A stretch of 64,000 bases of DNA from Jeotgalicoccus saudimassiliensis (GCF_000756715.1 NZ_CCSE01000001.1:1828001-1892000), one strand, 5' to 3'; shown: positions 51,357 to 59,658, numbered from the stretch's first letter. Numbers and translations: made by a program. Notes: a model not told the origin generated them from the sequence alone.

Positions 51357-52034
51357 ATGAAATTTACCGACAGAATCTGGAACAGAGTTGAGGATATTTG
51401 GAATCGTTACCTTGAACATCCGTTTGTGAGCGGTCTTGGTGACGGGTCGCTCAATGTCGATAAGTTCCGGCACTGGCTGAAGCAGGATTATGTGTATCTG
51501 GTGGAGTATTCAAGACTGATGGCAATCGGGGCAGAGAAGGCGCCGGATCTTGCGACGATGAACATGTTTTCCGAGATGCTGCACGGGACACTATTCGGGG
51601 AGATGGCGCTGCACAGAAAGTACGCGGAAATGTTTGGAATTGAAGAGAGTGAGCTTCTCGAGACCGAGCCGTCTGCAGTGAACACAGCGTATACGAGTTA
51701 CATGCTGAATCACGCCCAGCGCGGTGATGCAGCAGCAGTTGCAGCGTGTCTGTTGGCATGTGCGTGGAGTTATAATTATATCGGCAGAGCATTAGCCGAT
51801 AAACACCCCGATCAGAATAATAATCCGTATAAACAATGGGTGGACACATACTCCGGTGAAGATTTCAGCGAGTTGAACGGGACAGCGATGACACTTCTGA
51901 ATGAACTGGCAGAAGGCAAGCCGGAACGCGAGCTGGCACAGCTGGAGGAGATTGTTGTTAAAACGAGTCTCTATGAATATATGTTTTGGGATATGTGTGA
52001 AACGAAAGAAGAGTGGCCGGTTAAGTTTAAATGA
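51357..52034 (+). CDS. tenA: Aminopyrimidine aminohydrolase (thiaminase II)
   Basis: 225 residues. It salvages the pyrimidine part of degraded thiamine. The known B. subtilis TenA active-site residues fall at the same numbers: Asp44 and Tyr47 (KQDYVY), nucleophile Cys135 and Tyr139 (CAWSY), with Glu207 in SLYEYMF matching Glu205. All-helical, cytosolic. Regulated by the TPP riboswitch upstream. No other thi gene adjoins, so it acts as a separate salvage gene. Confidence 0.95.
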   Translation: MKFTDRIWNRVEDIWNRYLEHPFVSGLGDGSLNVDKFRHWLKQDYVYLVEYSRLMAIGAEKAPDLATMNMFSEMLHGTLFGEMALHRKYAEMFGIEESELLETEPSAVNTAYTSYMLNHAQRGDAAAVAACLLACAWSYNYIGRALADKHPDQNNNPYKQWVDTYSGEDFSELNGTAMTLLNELAEGKPERELAQLEEIVVKTSLYEYMFWDMCETKEEWPVKFK

Positions 52035-52179
52035 TGAAGAGTTATAGTGAGTCATAAGTTTTAGAAATTGTTAAGGTCCGGTAAATTGGATATATATTCA
52101 TTTCATCTGGGGTATTATGTCAGTAACATCAAAGTTCAGTCTGAAATCTACTATATACTTTAAGGAGCTGGATCTTTAA

Positions 52180-52356
52180 ATGAAGAAACTGTTAGCAGTA
52201 GGATCACTAGTCGGCGTATTAGCACTTGCAGCATGCGGAGGCGGCACAGAAGAAGAAGGCACTGAAACAGAAGAGACTGGAACTGAAGAAACAGAATCTG
52301 AAGGCAGCGGCACTGAAACAGAAGGCGGCGGCGGAACGGAAACTGACGGAGAGTAA
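52180..52356 (+). CDS. Tiny acidic lipoprotein
   Basis: 58 residues, ATG after TAAGGAG (13 bases, rather long). Signal peptide KKLLAVGSLVGVLALAAC (Cys19 lipobox), then only a low-complexity tail of Glu, Thr and Gly repeats (EEGTETEETGTEETESEGS). There is no folded domain: it is a lipid-anchored polyanion outside the cell. It resembles the next lipoprotein in its signal peptide (LAVLALAAC), so the two are probably paralogues. Terminators bracket each gene. Confidence 0.75.
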   Translation: MKKLLAVGSLVGVLALAACGGGTEEEGTETEETGTEETESEGSGTETEGGGGTETDGE

Positions 52357-52381
52357 ATTAAAAATTAGTTGAATACAATAA

Positions 52382-52413
52382 TGCCGCAGGTATTTGCCTG
52401 CGGTGTTTTTTTG
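52382..52413 (+). terminator. Terminator after tiny lipoprotein
   Basis: GCCGCAGGTA / TGCCTGCGGT stem followed by GTTTTTTT. Confidence 0.88.
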
Positions 52414-52484
52414 TTCGAATCGGAATTAAAAAGAAGGATAAGGGTATATACATATCAAACTGATTAAAAGGAGAGATTGTATCC

Positions 52485-52709
52485 ATGAAAAGATTTATGA
52501 GTATTACAGCGCTTCTTGCCGTGCTTGCACTTGCGGCTTGTGGTGATGATACTGAAGATGAAAGTACAGGCACAGATGAGACCGGCGTAGAGGAGTCTGA
52601 TGTGGAAGAGGATGCTCTCGACGATGCCGGTGATGAGGGCGATGATAATGACAGTAATATTGACAATGAAACTGATGATGACGAGAGTGACGACGAAGAA
52701 GATGACTAA
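52485..52709 (+). CDS. Tiny Asp-rich lipoprotein
   Basis: 74 residues, ATG preceded by AGGAGAG. Lipobox LAAC (Cys19). The mature 55 residues are over half Asp/Glu (for example DEGDDNDSNIDNETDDDE), unlikely to fold alone, with the appearance of a cation-binding or surface-charge peptide. It matches the previous gene in design. Its own terminator follows. No family known to me. Confidence 0.75.
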   Translation: MKRFMSITALLAVLALAACGDDTEDESTGTDETGVEESDVEEDALDDAGDEGDDNDSNIDNETDDDESDDEEDD

Positions 52710-52722
52710 ATAAAAATTCAGC

Positions 52723-52755
52723 AGACGTGCCTGATTTCAGGTGCGTCTTTTCTTA
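52723..52755 (+). terminator. Terminator after Asp-rich lipoprotein
   Basis: GACGTGCCTGA / TCAGGTGCGTC stem followed by TTTTCTT. Confidence 0.85.
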
Positions 52756-52940
52756 AAAATCTGCCCCGGATACTGACTTGATTTCTGTAAAATACTCATA
52801 ATATACTACATGGATATGATTTAAGTAAATTGTAAATAAATACAGCATGAATATTTAATGACTTTCAAGGTTTTCCCGGTTAATTTTAAGCGCTTTCCTT
52901 TATAATGAACGGGAAGCTAACAAATACAGAGGTGAGAATT

Positions 52941-54332
52941 GTGTCTCAGACAATTATGAAAGCGCAAACACCCAACAGGATTATTCTCGGAATTATATTA
53001 ACCATCCTGACATACTGGCTGTTTGCACAGGCATTTCTAAACATTGCCCCGGAAGTTCAGGCGACATACAGCGGGACGAGCAGCAGCATTATCAACTTAT
53101 CCGTCAGCTTAACATCGCTGATTACAGGAATCTTCATGGTGGCATCAGGCAATATCGCAGATAAAATCGGTTATAAAAAAATTACAATTATCGGTATTTT
53201 CTTAAGTATAATCGGTTCTGTTATTATTATTCTGCCGTTCCATACATCATTTTTAATAATCGGACGTATCGTCCAGGGATTCTCGGCAGCGATGATTATG
53301 CCGGCAACCATCTCAATTTTTAATAACATTTTTGAAGGTGAAAAGCGCCGTAAAGCGCTAAGCTACTGGTCACTGGGTGCGTTCGGCGGTACCGGTCTGG
53401 CATCGCTGTTCGCCGGAACGATGGCAACATTCGTTGCGTGGCAGTGGATCTTTATCGTGTCGATTGCACTGTCAATCGCCGGTCTGTTTTTAATTAAAAA
53501 TCTTAAAGACGTACAAGATAAAAACCGGGGACCGATTCATTTCGACTTTGCAGGTTTGGCTGTCTTCGTCGTTATGATCGGGGCGCTCAGCATTTTTATT
53601 ACGCAGGGTGAAACTATTGGCTGGACGAGCATCGCATCGATTGTACTGATTGCGGTATTCGTAATCGGTCTGATTGTATTTATCGTGCTTGAGAGAAGTA
53701 AACGGGCACCGTTCCTCGAACTGACGCTCTTTACAAACAAGGCATTTTTAGGAACTGTAGTGACGAATTTTCTGCTGAATACGGCAATCGGATCACTCGC
53801 GCTGTTTAATATTTATATGCAGCAGGGGCTCGGTATGACTGCCTTTTCAGCGAGTTTAGTTACGATACCATATATCGTAACGATGCTTGCGTCGATTAAA
53901 ATCGGTGAAAAGAGCATAGGGAAATTCGGTCCGAAGCGCGCACTGGTTACAGCACCGGTACTGCTTGGTCTCGGATTAATTATGCTGTCGCTGACATTCT
54001 TTGAAGGTACGGTTTACATCGTGTCCTGTCTGATTGGCTTTGCATTTTTCGGTATCGGAATCGGTCTTTTTGCGACACCGGCGCTCGATACGGCAGTATC
54101 TACAACGCCTAAAGACAAAGTCGGAGTGGCATCTGCCATCTTTAAAATGGCTTCGACTCTCGGCGGTGCGTTCGGCATCGCGATTATCGTTTCGGTATAC
54201 TCGGCGCTGTCGGCAACCGTCTCGCTCGCAGCAGCAGGAAGTGTGGCGTTTATCGTTAACGTCGGGCTGCTCGCGTTCGCATTTGTCTTCGCTCTCGTTG
54301 TGATTCCAAAGACGAGCGTGAAAGACAAGTAG
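52941..54332 (+). CDS. MFS multidrug efflux transporter (DHA2, 14-helix type)
   Basis: 463 residues from the GTG at 52941, six bases after AGAGGTGA; the ATG at 52905 lies inside the -10 box TATAAT (52901-52906) and cannot be the start. Motif A is GNIADKIGYKK and motif B-like GRIVQGFSAAMIMPATISI, with a 14-helix layout as in QacA/LmrB/SdrM proteins. It should export toxic organic compounds with protons. Single gene; no regulator gene adjacent. The sequence TTAAGCGCTTTCC stands over the promoter but matches a cre site poorly. Confidence 0.88.
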   Translation: MSQTIMKAQTPNRIILGIILTILTYWLFAQAFLNIAPEVQATYSGTSSSIINLSVSLTSLITGIFMVASGNIADKIGYKKITIIGIFLSIIGSVIIILPFHTSFLIIGRIVQGFSAAMIMPATISIFNNIFEGEKRRKALSYWSLGAFGGTGLASLFAGTMATFVAWQWIFIVSIALSIAGLFLIKNLKDVQDKNRGPIHFDFAGLAVFVVMIGALSIFITQGETIGWTSIASIVLIAVFVIGLIVFIVLERSKRAPFLELTLFTNKAFLGTVVTNFLLNTAIGSLALFNIYMQQGLGMTAFSASLVTIPYIVTMLASIKIGEKSIGKFGPKRALVTAPVLLGLGLIMLSLTFFEGTVYIVSCLIGFAFFGIGIGLFATPALDTAVSTTPKDKVGVASAIFKMASTLGGAFGIAIIVSVYSALSATVSLAAAGSVAFIVNVGLLAFAFVFALVVIPKTSVKDK

Positions 54333-54410
54333 GGTGAAGCGGAACTTTTTATGACGTGTAAAAGTTGTGATAGCATTGACAGAACAAATTGATGCGGGAG
54401 CGAATGAGTA

Positions 54411-55229
54411 ATGAAAATTGGGGTTATTTCAGATTTGCACATCGATCGTTATCACAGCGAGACGCTGCAGCAAAAAGATTTTTCTCTGACGCTTGCAAAC
54501 GAAGTGTCTCGGGCGTCGCTTGATATACTGCTGATTGCCGGTGATATTTCAAACGATCACATTCGTTCATACCGGTTCATGCAGGAGCTTGAGCAGATGA
54601 CTGGTGTGACGATATATTTCGTGCCCGGAAACCACGATTTCTGGAACTTCAGCGGAGATGCGAAAAGTACCCGGGAAATATATGAATACTTTAAAGATAC
54701 GAAGTATTTTAAAGTAGGAGCGCCGATTGATCTTGGCGACGACTGGGCACTCGTCATGAACCCGGCCTGGTATGATTACACATACGCGAGTGATCGTTTT
54801 TCACTGGAACGCTTAAGTCAGCGCGAATTTTACGGCGGTACATGGCAGGATAAGGTGAAAATCAACTGGGGCATGTCAGACCCGGAAGTTTCAAAATTAA
54901 TGGCGGAACGCGCTGCGTCGGACCTGGAGGCGGTCCGGGACAAGAAGATCATCCTGATGACACACGTGGTCACGAACAAAGCGTTCAGGGTGCCGATGCC
55001 GAATCGTCTGTTCGATTACTATAATGCGTTCATCGGCACGTCGGATTTCGATTCTTTTTACGAAGACTACGACATCCGGTACAGCATCATGGGGCATATA
55101 CATTTCAGACACCAGGTTAAGGAAGGCAGTACGGATTACATTTGTGCCTGTCTCGGATATAAGCGCGAGTGGCGGACGAAAGACATCGTCCATGAAATGC
55201 GCGATGCGCTGCAGGTAATAGAGATTTAA
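54411..55229 (+). CDS. Metallophosphoesterase
   Basis: 272 residues. Calcineurin-like motifs are in order: ISDLHID (D-x-H), AGDISND (GD), VPGNHDFW (GNHD), MTHVV (H) and MGHIHFRH (GHxH). They bind the two metals for phosphoester hydrolysis. Cytosolic. Substrate unknown: the long insert around residues 110-170 (WYDYTYASDRF...) is not a standard cyclic-nucleotide or DNA-processing variant I recognise. Single gene with its own terminator. Confidence 0.9.
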   Translation: MKIGVISDLHIDRYHSETLQQKDFSLTLANEVSRASLDILLIAGDISNDHIRSYRFMQELEQMTGVTIYFVPGNHDFWNFSGDAKSTREIYEYFKDTKYFKVGAPIDLGDDWALVMNPAWYDYTYASDRFSLERLSQREFYGGTWQDKVKINWGMSDPEVSKLMAERAASDLEAVRDKKIILMTHVVTNKAFRVPMPNRLFDYYNAFIGTSDFDSFYEDYDIRYSIMGHIHFRHQVKEGSTDYICACLGYKREWRTKDIVHEMRDALQVIEI

Positions 55230-55246
55230 TATTGATAACGGTGAGA

Positions 55247-55268
55247 AACCGCCTTCGGGCGGTTTTTT
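55247..55268 (+). terminator. Terminator after the phosphoesterase
   Basis: AAACCGCC / GGCGGTTT with a TTCG loop, then TTTT. Confidence 0.93.
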
Positions 55269-55391
55269 CTATTTTACTGGAAACTATTTTAAGAAATGCA
55301 GATAAATAAATTAACTTTTACGAAATAAAAATAAATCGCTGTTTTTCCCTATATATAGTATGAGAGGACTTTTTTTATAGAGGAGGAAATC

Positions 55392-56369
55392 ATGCTAATT
55401 ACAAAACGGAAAATCAGTAAAGAGTTGTTGTACTGCAGAGCATTGAGTTTTCGAAGTCGTTTGAATGCAGAAGAATCGAAGAAACTGTCGGTACTCGAGC
55501 GCGGATATGCCGGAGAATGTATTTACGATGAGGTATTTGAAGATGTGGGGCACGGAACGGTGTTTGTGTTCCGTGATATTTATTTGGGAATTGAAGACAG
55601 CGTCGCACAGTACGATTCATTAATCGTGAGCGATGCAGGGGTTACAGTAAACGAAATAAAAAACTACTCGGGTTTTTATCGTGTGGAAAATGGTAAATGG
55701 TTTGCCGGAAGTTTTGAGGTGCCGGACGATCCGGCTGTGCAGCTGAAACGTGCGATGAACAAGCTGCTCAGATTAAAATATATTCATTCGCTGAATTTTG
55801 GTATTGAGGGCAGGGTGGTGTTTCCGCATATCGATTTCAGGTTGAATTATGATGATCCGGGGATGCGTGCGAAACTGGTGATGCGGGCGGAGCTGCGTGA
55901 TTATTTAAAGCAGTTTAAAAACGAATATGCGGGGAGTTACGCCGAGCGGATTGCCGATGCGGTTTCCGCACACATTATTGATAATCCTTACTTTGATAAA
56001 AGTGCTGATTTTGATTTGGTGAGAAAGGGATTGTATTGCGGGAATTGCGGAAGTTTTGAAGTGACGGACAATCATTTTTATATGAGATGCGGGGGATGTG
56101 GAAGCCAGGAAACGAAAGAAACGCATCTTCTGAGAGCGATAAGTGATTTCAGTGCACTGTTTTCAAATGAAAGAATGACCAAGAAAAGGATGATGGAGTT
56201 TATCAATTATAAAATCAGCTCCAGAACAGCATTGAGAATGCTGGAAAAGTATTGCGTCCGTATAAAGAATGGTCCCCGGACATATTATAAATTTAAGTAT
56301 CATGATTTTAATGAAGCGTATTATAAAAATGAGGAATTATACAGATATAAAGATAAAAAAATGATCTGA
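55392..56369 (+). CDS. NERD-domain protein with zinc ribbon
   Basis: 325 residues, ATG after AGAGGAGGA. Residues 30-140 form the NERD (nuclease-related) domain: AGECIYDEVFED, then QYDSLIVSDAGVTVNEIKNY holds Asp75, Glu88 and Lys90, the PD-(D/E)xK triad. A CxxC...CxxC zinc ribbon follows (Cys216, 219, 233, 236). The C-terminus has helices that may bind DNA. NERD proteins are thought to act on DNA, but no function is proven. Single gene, with array 5 starting just behind its stop. Confidence 0.85.
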   Translation: MLITKRKISKELLYCRALSFRSRLNAEESKKLSVLERGYAGECIYDEVFEDVGHGTVFVFRDIYLGIEDSVAQYDSLIVSDAGVTVNEIKNYSGFYRVENGKWFAGSFEVPDDPAVQLKRAMNKLLRLKYIHSLNFGIEGRVVFPHIDFRLNYDDPGMRAKLVMRAELRDYLKQFKNEYAGSYAERIADAVSAHIIDNPYFDKSADFDLVRKGLYCGNCGSFEVTDNHFYMRCGGCGSQETKETHLLRAISDFSALFSNERMTKKRMMEFINYKISSRTALRMLEKYCVRIKNGPRTYYKFKYHDFNEAYYKNEELYRYKDKKMI

Positions 56370-56373
56370 TTTA

Positions 56374-56582
56374 GGTTAGTGTGCCAAAGAGAGAGGCTCA
56401 TTGTCACAGTAGAGGGGTTAGTGTATCAGAGAGAGTAGTTCACTGTCACAGTAGAAGACTTAGTGTGCCAGAGAGAGTGGTTCACTGTCACAGTAGAAGA
56501 CTTAGTGTGCCAAAGAGAGTAGTTCACTGTCACAGTAGAAGACTTAGTGTGCCAGAGAGGACCACTCATTGTCACAGTAGAG
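56374..56582. repeat. Tandem array 5: five units, exact 42 bp period
   Basis: TGTCACAGTAG recurs at 56402, 56444, 56486, 56528 and 56570. Each unit joins GTTAGTGTGCCAAAGAGAG with GTTCACTGTCACAGTAG. It is the same family as array 3 (TGTCACAGTA; TTAGTGTGCCA), 40 kb away. It lies between the NERD gene and the terminator of the thioesterase. A 14-residue-period frame through it is an artefact. Confidence 0.95.
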
Positions 56583-56602
56583 CATAATATCTGCCATCCC
56601 AA

Positions 56603-56629
56603 CAAAAAAACGCGCCGGCAGGCGCGTCA
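56603..56629 (-). terminator. Terminator of the thioesterase gene
   Basis: ACGCGCC / GGCGCGT stem with a tetraloop; on the minus strand it is followed by seven Ts. Confidence 0.9.
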
Positions 56630-56642
56630 TTCAACATAAATT

Positions 56643-57077
56643 CTAATTTTTAGCTTTAATTTCTTCGTATTTCGCGTGCCATTCGGGGAATACGCGTTTA
56701 AAGATGACAGGCTGGAATTCGCCGTCGACTTTTTTCACAACAATCAGTGTTGTTGTGCCGTGCGTGCATACTTCACCGTCACCGTTAACGATTTCGAAGC
56801 CGTAAATTGTGCGGACACCTGTATGTTCTTCCACCCATGTACGGACGAATGCGCGGTCGCCGTATTTTAACGGTTTTGCGTATGTGATGTTGACGTTGTG
56901 AACGGGAGCGAGGTATCCTGCGCGTTCCATCGTCAGGTAATCATAGCCGATATCCTCAATCAGCTGTCTGCGTCCGAGTTCCAGCCATTTAATATAATTG
57001 CCGTGATAAATAACACCCATCATATCCGTATCGGCATATAATATCTGTATTTCAGTTTCTGCTACATAAACGCTCAT
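56643..57077 (-). CDS. YbgC-type acyl-CoA thioesterase
   Basis: 144 residues, ATG six bases after AGGAGGA. Hot-dog fold with the 4HBT active-site segment YADTDMMGVIYHGNYIKWLE (Asp18, His25). FVRTWVEEHTGVRTIYGFEI is the central helix/strand. It hydrolyses short or aromatic acyl-CoA thioesters in the cytosol; the exact substrate is not set by sequence. Transcribed alone, divergent from the FAH-family gene. Confidence 0.88.
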   Translation of the reverse strand: MSVYVAETEIQILYADTDMMGVIYHGNYIKWLELGRRQLIEDIGYDYLTMERAGYLAPVHNVNITYAKPLKYGDRAFVRTWVEEHTGVRTIYGFEIVNGDGEVCTHGTTTLIVVKKVDGEFQPVIFKRVFPEWHAKYEEIKAKN

Positions 57078-57203
57078 GCAAGTTCCTCCTAAAAATATCT
57101 TACCGTCATTATATCACTCTGATCGGACAATTTTTCTAAGGAGTTTATCAGATTTGCCTAAAAGGGTATGATAGACAGAGAAGGCAATCAGAAATGGGGC
57201 AGA

Positions 57204-58067
57204 ATGGATATGAAATTACTGACTTTTGTAGATGAGTTAACGGGGAAGTATCACCTTGGTGTACTGACAGCGTCAGGTGTGCTGGATATTTCCGAAGATT
57301 TTGAAACGCTGCAGGATGTCATGGCGAACAAGGAAAAGGCGGAGGCACTGATCGAGTTCTATCTGGAAGATGAGCACATCGAACTGAAAAGTATCGATGA
57401 TATCAAGCTCGGACCGGTTGTGCCAAATCCGGAGAAAATCATTTGCATCGGTGTTAACTATAAACGCCATGCAGAAGAAATGAAAATAGATATTCCGGAA
57501 CTGCCGATTATCTTTTCGAAGTTCAACAACGCACTGACAGCGCATAACAGTACGATAAAAATCCCGTCGGACACATACATGATTGATTACGAAGGCGAGC
57601 TTGCGATTATTATCGGTAAAGAAGGCCGCAACATCCCGCGGGATGAGGCGATGGATTACGTGTTCGGCTATGCCAATGCGAACGACGTTTCCGACCGGAG
57701 CGCACAGTTTGCGACGAGCCAGTGGCTCGCGGGGAAATCGTACGACGGTTTCTGTCCAATCGGCCCGTATATTGCAACGCTCGGGGAAATAGGAGAGCCG
57801 CATAAACTGCGTATCAAAACGTATGTTAATGACGAACTCCGTCAGGATTCCAATACGAATGATATGGTGTTTAAGAGCAGAGGCCTCGTCAGCTATATTT
57901 CAAAATATATGACGCTTAAGCCCGGTGATATTATTCTCACGGGTACACCTGAAGGGGTGGCGTCCGGATATAAAACCGCAGACAAGCCGTGGATTAAAGA
58001 CGGTGACACTGTAACGGTTGAAATAGAATCGCTCGGCAGACTGACGAATCGTTTTGAAAAGGAATGA
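57204..58067 (+). CDS. Fumarylacetoacetate hydrolase-family protein
   Basis: 287 residues from ATG 57204 (or 285 from ATG 57210); the frame extends to 57168, but that ATG lies inside a likely -10 box (TATGAT 57167-57172). IICIGVNYKRHAEE opens the catalytic domain, and the metal triad is in DYEGELAIIIGKEGR (two Glu) and ANANDVSDRSAQF (Asp), with the C-terminal GDIILTGTPEGVASG typical of the family. Members act on oxaloacetate (decarboxylase/tautomerase), acylpyruvates or 2-hydroxyhepta-dienedioate. It ends four bases before a MOSC gene. Confidence 0.9.
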   Translation: MDMKLLTFVDELTGKYHLGVLTASGVLDISEDFETLQDVMANKEKAEALIEFYLEDEHIELKSIDDIKLGPVVPNPEKIICIGVNYKRHAEEMKIDIPELPIIFSKFNNALTAHNSTIKIPSDTYMIDYEGELAIIIGKEGRNIPRDEAMDYVFGYANANDVSDRSAQFATSQWLAGKSYDGFCPIGPYIATLGEIGEPHKLRIKTYVNDELRQDSNTNDMVFKSRGLVSYISKYMTLKPGDIILTGTPEGVASGYKTADKPWIKDGDTVTVEIESLGRLTNRFEKE

Positions 58068-58073
58068 TGATTG

Positions 58074-58784
58074 ATGTCGATTTATGGAAAAGTTCGTACA
58101 CTCTATACAGGAAAAGTTAAAACATGCGGAAATCCTGAAGCGGAACGTAAAATGGATCAGCCGTGGGAAACCGGAGCGTTTAAAGAACAAACGGATGAGC
58201 CTGTATTTTTATCCGAAGAAGGTCTGGCAGGCGATGAATGTGCAGATAAGAAAAATCACGGCGGACCGGAGAAAGCGCTGTTTGCCTACAGTCTCGCACA
58301 TTACGACGACTGGCAGCGGGAACTCGGCAATCCGGATATTACCGCCGGCGGCAACGGGGAAAACATTTCTGTTATGCACATGGACGAAACAAGTGTCTGT
58401 ATCGGTGATATTTATGAACTGGGTGAAGCGGTTGTCCAGGTCTCGCAGCCGCGCCGTCCGTGCTGGAAACCGGCACGGCGTCACAGAGATGTCGACCTTG
58501 CGAAAAAGATTGAGGATTCCGGACGTACCGGCTGGTATTTCCGCGTGCTTAAAGAAGGAAATATTAAAGCCGGTGATACATTTCAGCTGGTCGAGCGCCC
58601 GTGCCCGGACTGGACGATTGCACGTATGAACGAAGTGCTTTATCATAATCGGGATAATATCGGCCTGATGGAAAACTTAAGAGATGGTAAGTACACACCG
58701 CCGAGCTGGAAGAAAGCACTTGATAAGCTTCTGACCGGTGAAGAGGTGGACGATTCAAAACGACTGTACGGACCGAATATATAA
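58074..58784 (+). CDS. MOSC-domain protein (YiiM/YflK-like)
   Basis: 236 residues from ATG 58074 (a TTG at 58071 is equally spaced from AAAAGGA). The MOSC motifs are present: GLAGDECADKKNHGGPEKALFAY and GGNGENISV, then SQPRRPCWKPARRH, whose Cys is the presumed molybdenum/sulfur-binding residue. A C-terminal three-helix domain (from about 170) matches the YiiM type. Such proteins are sulfur carriers in molybdoenzyme maturation or reduce N-hydroxylated compounds. Co-transcribed with the FAH-family gene. Confidence 0.9.
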   Translation: MSIYGKVRTLYTGKVKTCGNPEAERKMDQPWETGAFKEQTDEPVFLSEEGLAGDECADKKNHGGPEKALFAYSLAHYDDWQRELGNPDITAGGNGENISVMHMDETSVCIGDIYELGEAVVQVSQPRRPCWKPARRHRDVDLAKKIEDSGRTGWYFRVLKEGNIKAGDTFQLVERPCPDWTIARMNEVLYHNRDNIGLMENLRDGKYTPPSWKKALDKLLTGEEVDDSKRLYGPNI

Positions 58785-58787
58785 CGA

Positions 58788-58826
58788 AAAGAGGATGGCC
58801 GCGATGCAGCCATCCTCTTTATATTT
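58788..58826 (+). terminator. Bidirectional terminator
   Basis: AAAGAGGATGGC / GCCATCCTCTTT stem between convergent genes, with A and T runs. Confidence 0.88.
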
Positions 58827-59593
58827 TACTTTCCGCTCATCCACTGCATCGCTTTTAATATTCCGGCGTCCCAGTAGGTGTAATCATGGTCCCCGGGACC
58901 TTCCTCGTATTTAAAGGAAATGCCTTTTGACTCAAGGAAGCCTTTAAACTCCACGTTATCTTCATAGATGAAGTCTTCGGTCCCGCACATCATGTACAGT
59001 TCCGGCAGGCCGTCAACTCCGACAGCCCCGACGCCGTCTGCAACAATCTTTTTAATATCCAGTGCGGTCCCGGCTGCCGTATTAACGTCACCGATAATGC
59101 CCCGCATTTTAAAGTCCGGCCAGTCGTAGTCAAGGAGCCGCTCAATATTTGCGGCACTCGACATAAAGCATGCTTTGCCGAACAGTTCCGGATTTTCAAA
59201 TGCTGTTTTTATAACGCCGAAACCGCCCATTGAATGTCCTGCAAGGAAATTATCCTCCCGTGCTTTCGACAGCGGGAAAATCTGATGGGCGTAACGCCAC
59301 ACTTCAAGTATATGATCTTTATAACTGTGCCCGTATAACATGTTTGCATAAAAGCTGTGGTCTCCGTCAGGCAGAATCACTGCAAGATTATGTTCATTGG
59401 CGTAGCGTTCCGCACTTGTAAACCGCATGTATGAATTATTATCGCTGCTTAAGCCGTGTAGAATCATTACGGATGGGAGAAGCCGGGGCTTGGCCGCCAT
59501 GTCGTAATGTTCATCCTGTTCAGGCAGAATTAAATTAAAATGATGGTGCTTGCCGAGAGCATGTGAGAAAAAGTTGATTCGCATTAAAGCCAA
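58826..59593 (-). CDS. Tributyrin-esterase/S-formylglutathione hydrolase-like esterase
   Basis: 255 residues, TTG start ten bases after AAAGGAG. It is an alpha/beta hydrolase of the esterase D/EstA class: VMILHGLSSDNNSYM gives the oxyanion region, GHSMGG has nucleophile Ser121, CGTEDFIYEDN the acid and GDHDYTYWD the His. No signal peptide. It hydrolyses short acyl esters. The resemblance to staphylococcal tributyrin esterase (acetylesterase FphF-type) is good. It is transcribed alone, bounded by terminators. Confidence 0.9.
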   Translation of the reverse strand: MALMRINFFSHALGKHHHFNLILPEQDEHYDMAAKPRLLPSVMILHGLSSDNNSYMRFTSAERYANEHNLAVILPDGDHSFYANMLYGHSYKDHILEVWRYAHQIFPLSKAREDNFLAGHSMGGFGVIKTAFENPELFGKACFMSSAANIERLLDYDWPDFKMRGIIGDVNTAAGTALDIKKIVADGVGAVGVDGLPELYMMCGTEDFIYEDNVEFKGFLESKGISFKYEEGPGDHDYTYWDAGILKAMQWMSGK

Positions 59594-59621
59594 AAAAATC
59601 GTCTCCTTTATAATATGATGA

Positions 59622-59650
59622 TAAAAAAAGTCCCGCCATCAGACGGGACT
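59622..59650 (-). terminator. Terminator of the opuC operon
   Basis: AGTCCCGTC / GGCGGGACT (minus strand) with a TGAT loop, then seven Ts. Confidence 0.92.
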
Positions 59651-59658
59651 GTACAGTT

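Noticed and set aside
52888-52895. AAGCGCTT over the DHA2 exporter promoter as a cre site
   Set aside because: The outer TG and CA positions of the consensus do not match, so I do not call a CcpA site here.
52905-52940. Upstream ATG of the DHA2 exporter
   Set aside because: The ATG is part of the TATAAT box at 52901-52906 and would not be in the transcript.
56381-56587. Frame coding a 14-residue His/Ser/Arg repeat peptide
   Set aside because: It is the 42-bp array 5 read in frame. The same family in array 3 has a 40-bp step that would break the frame, so coding is not conserved.
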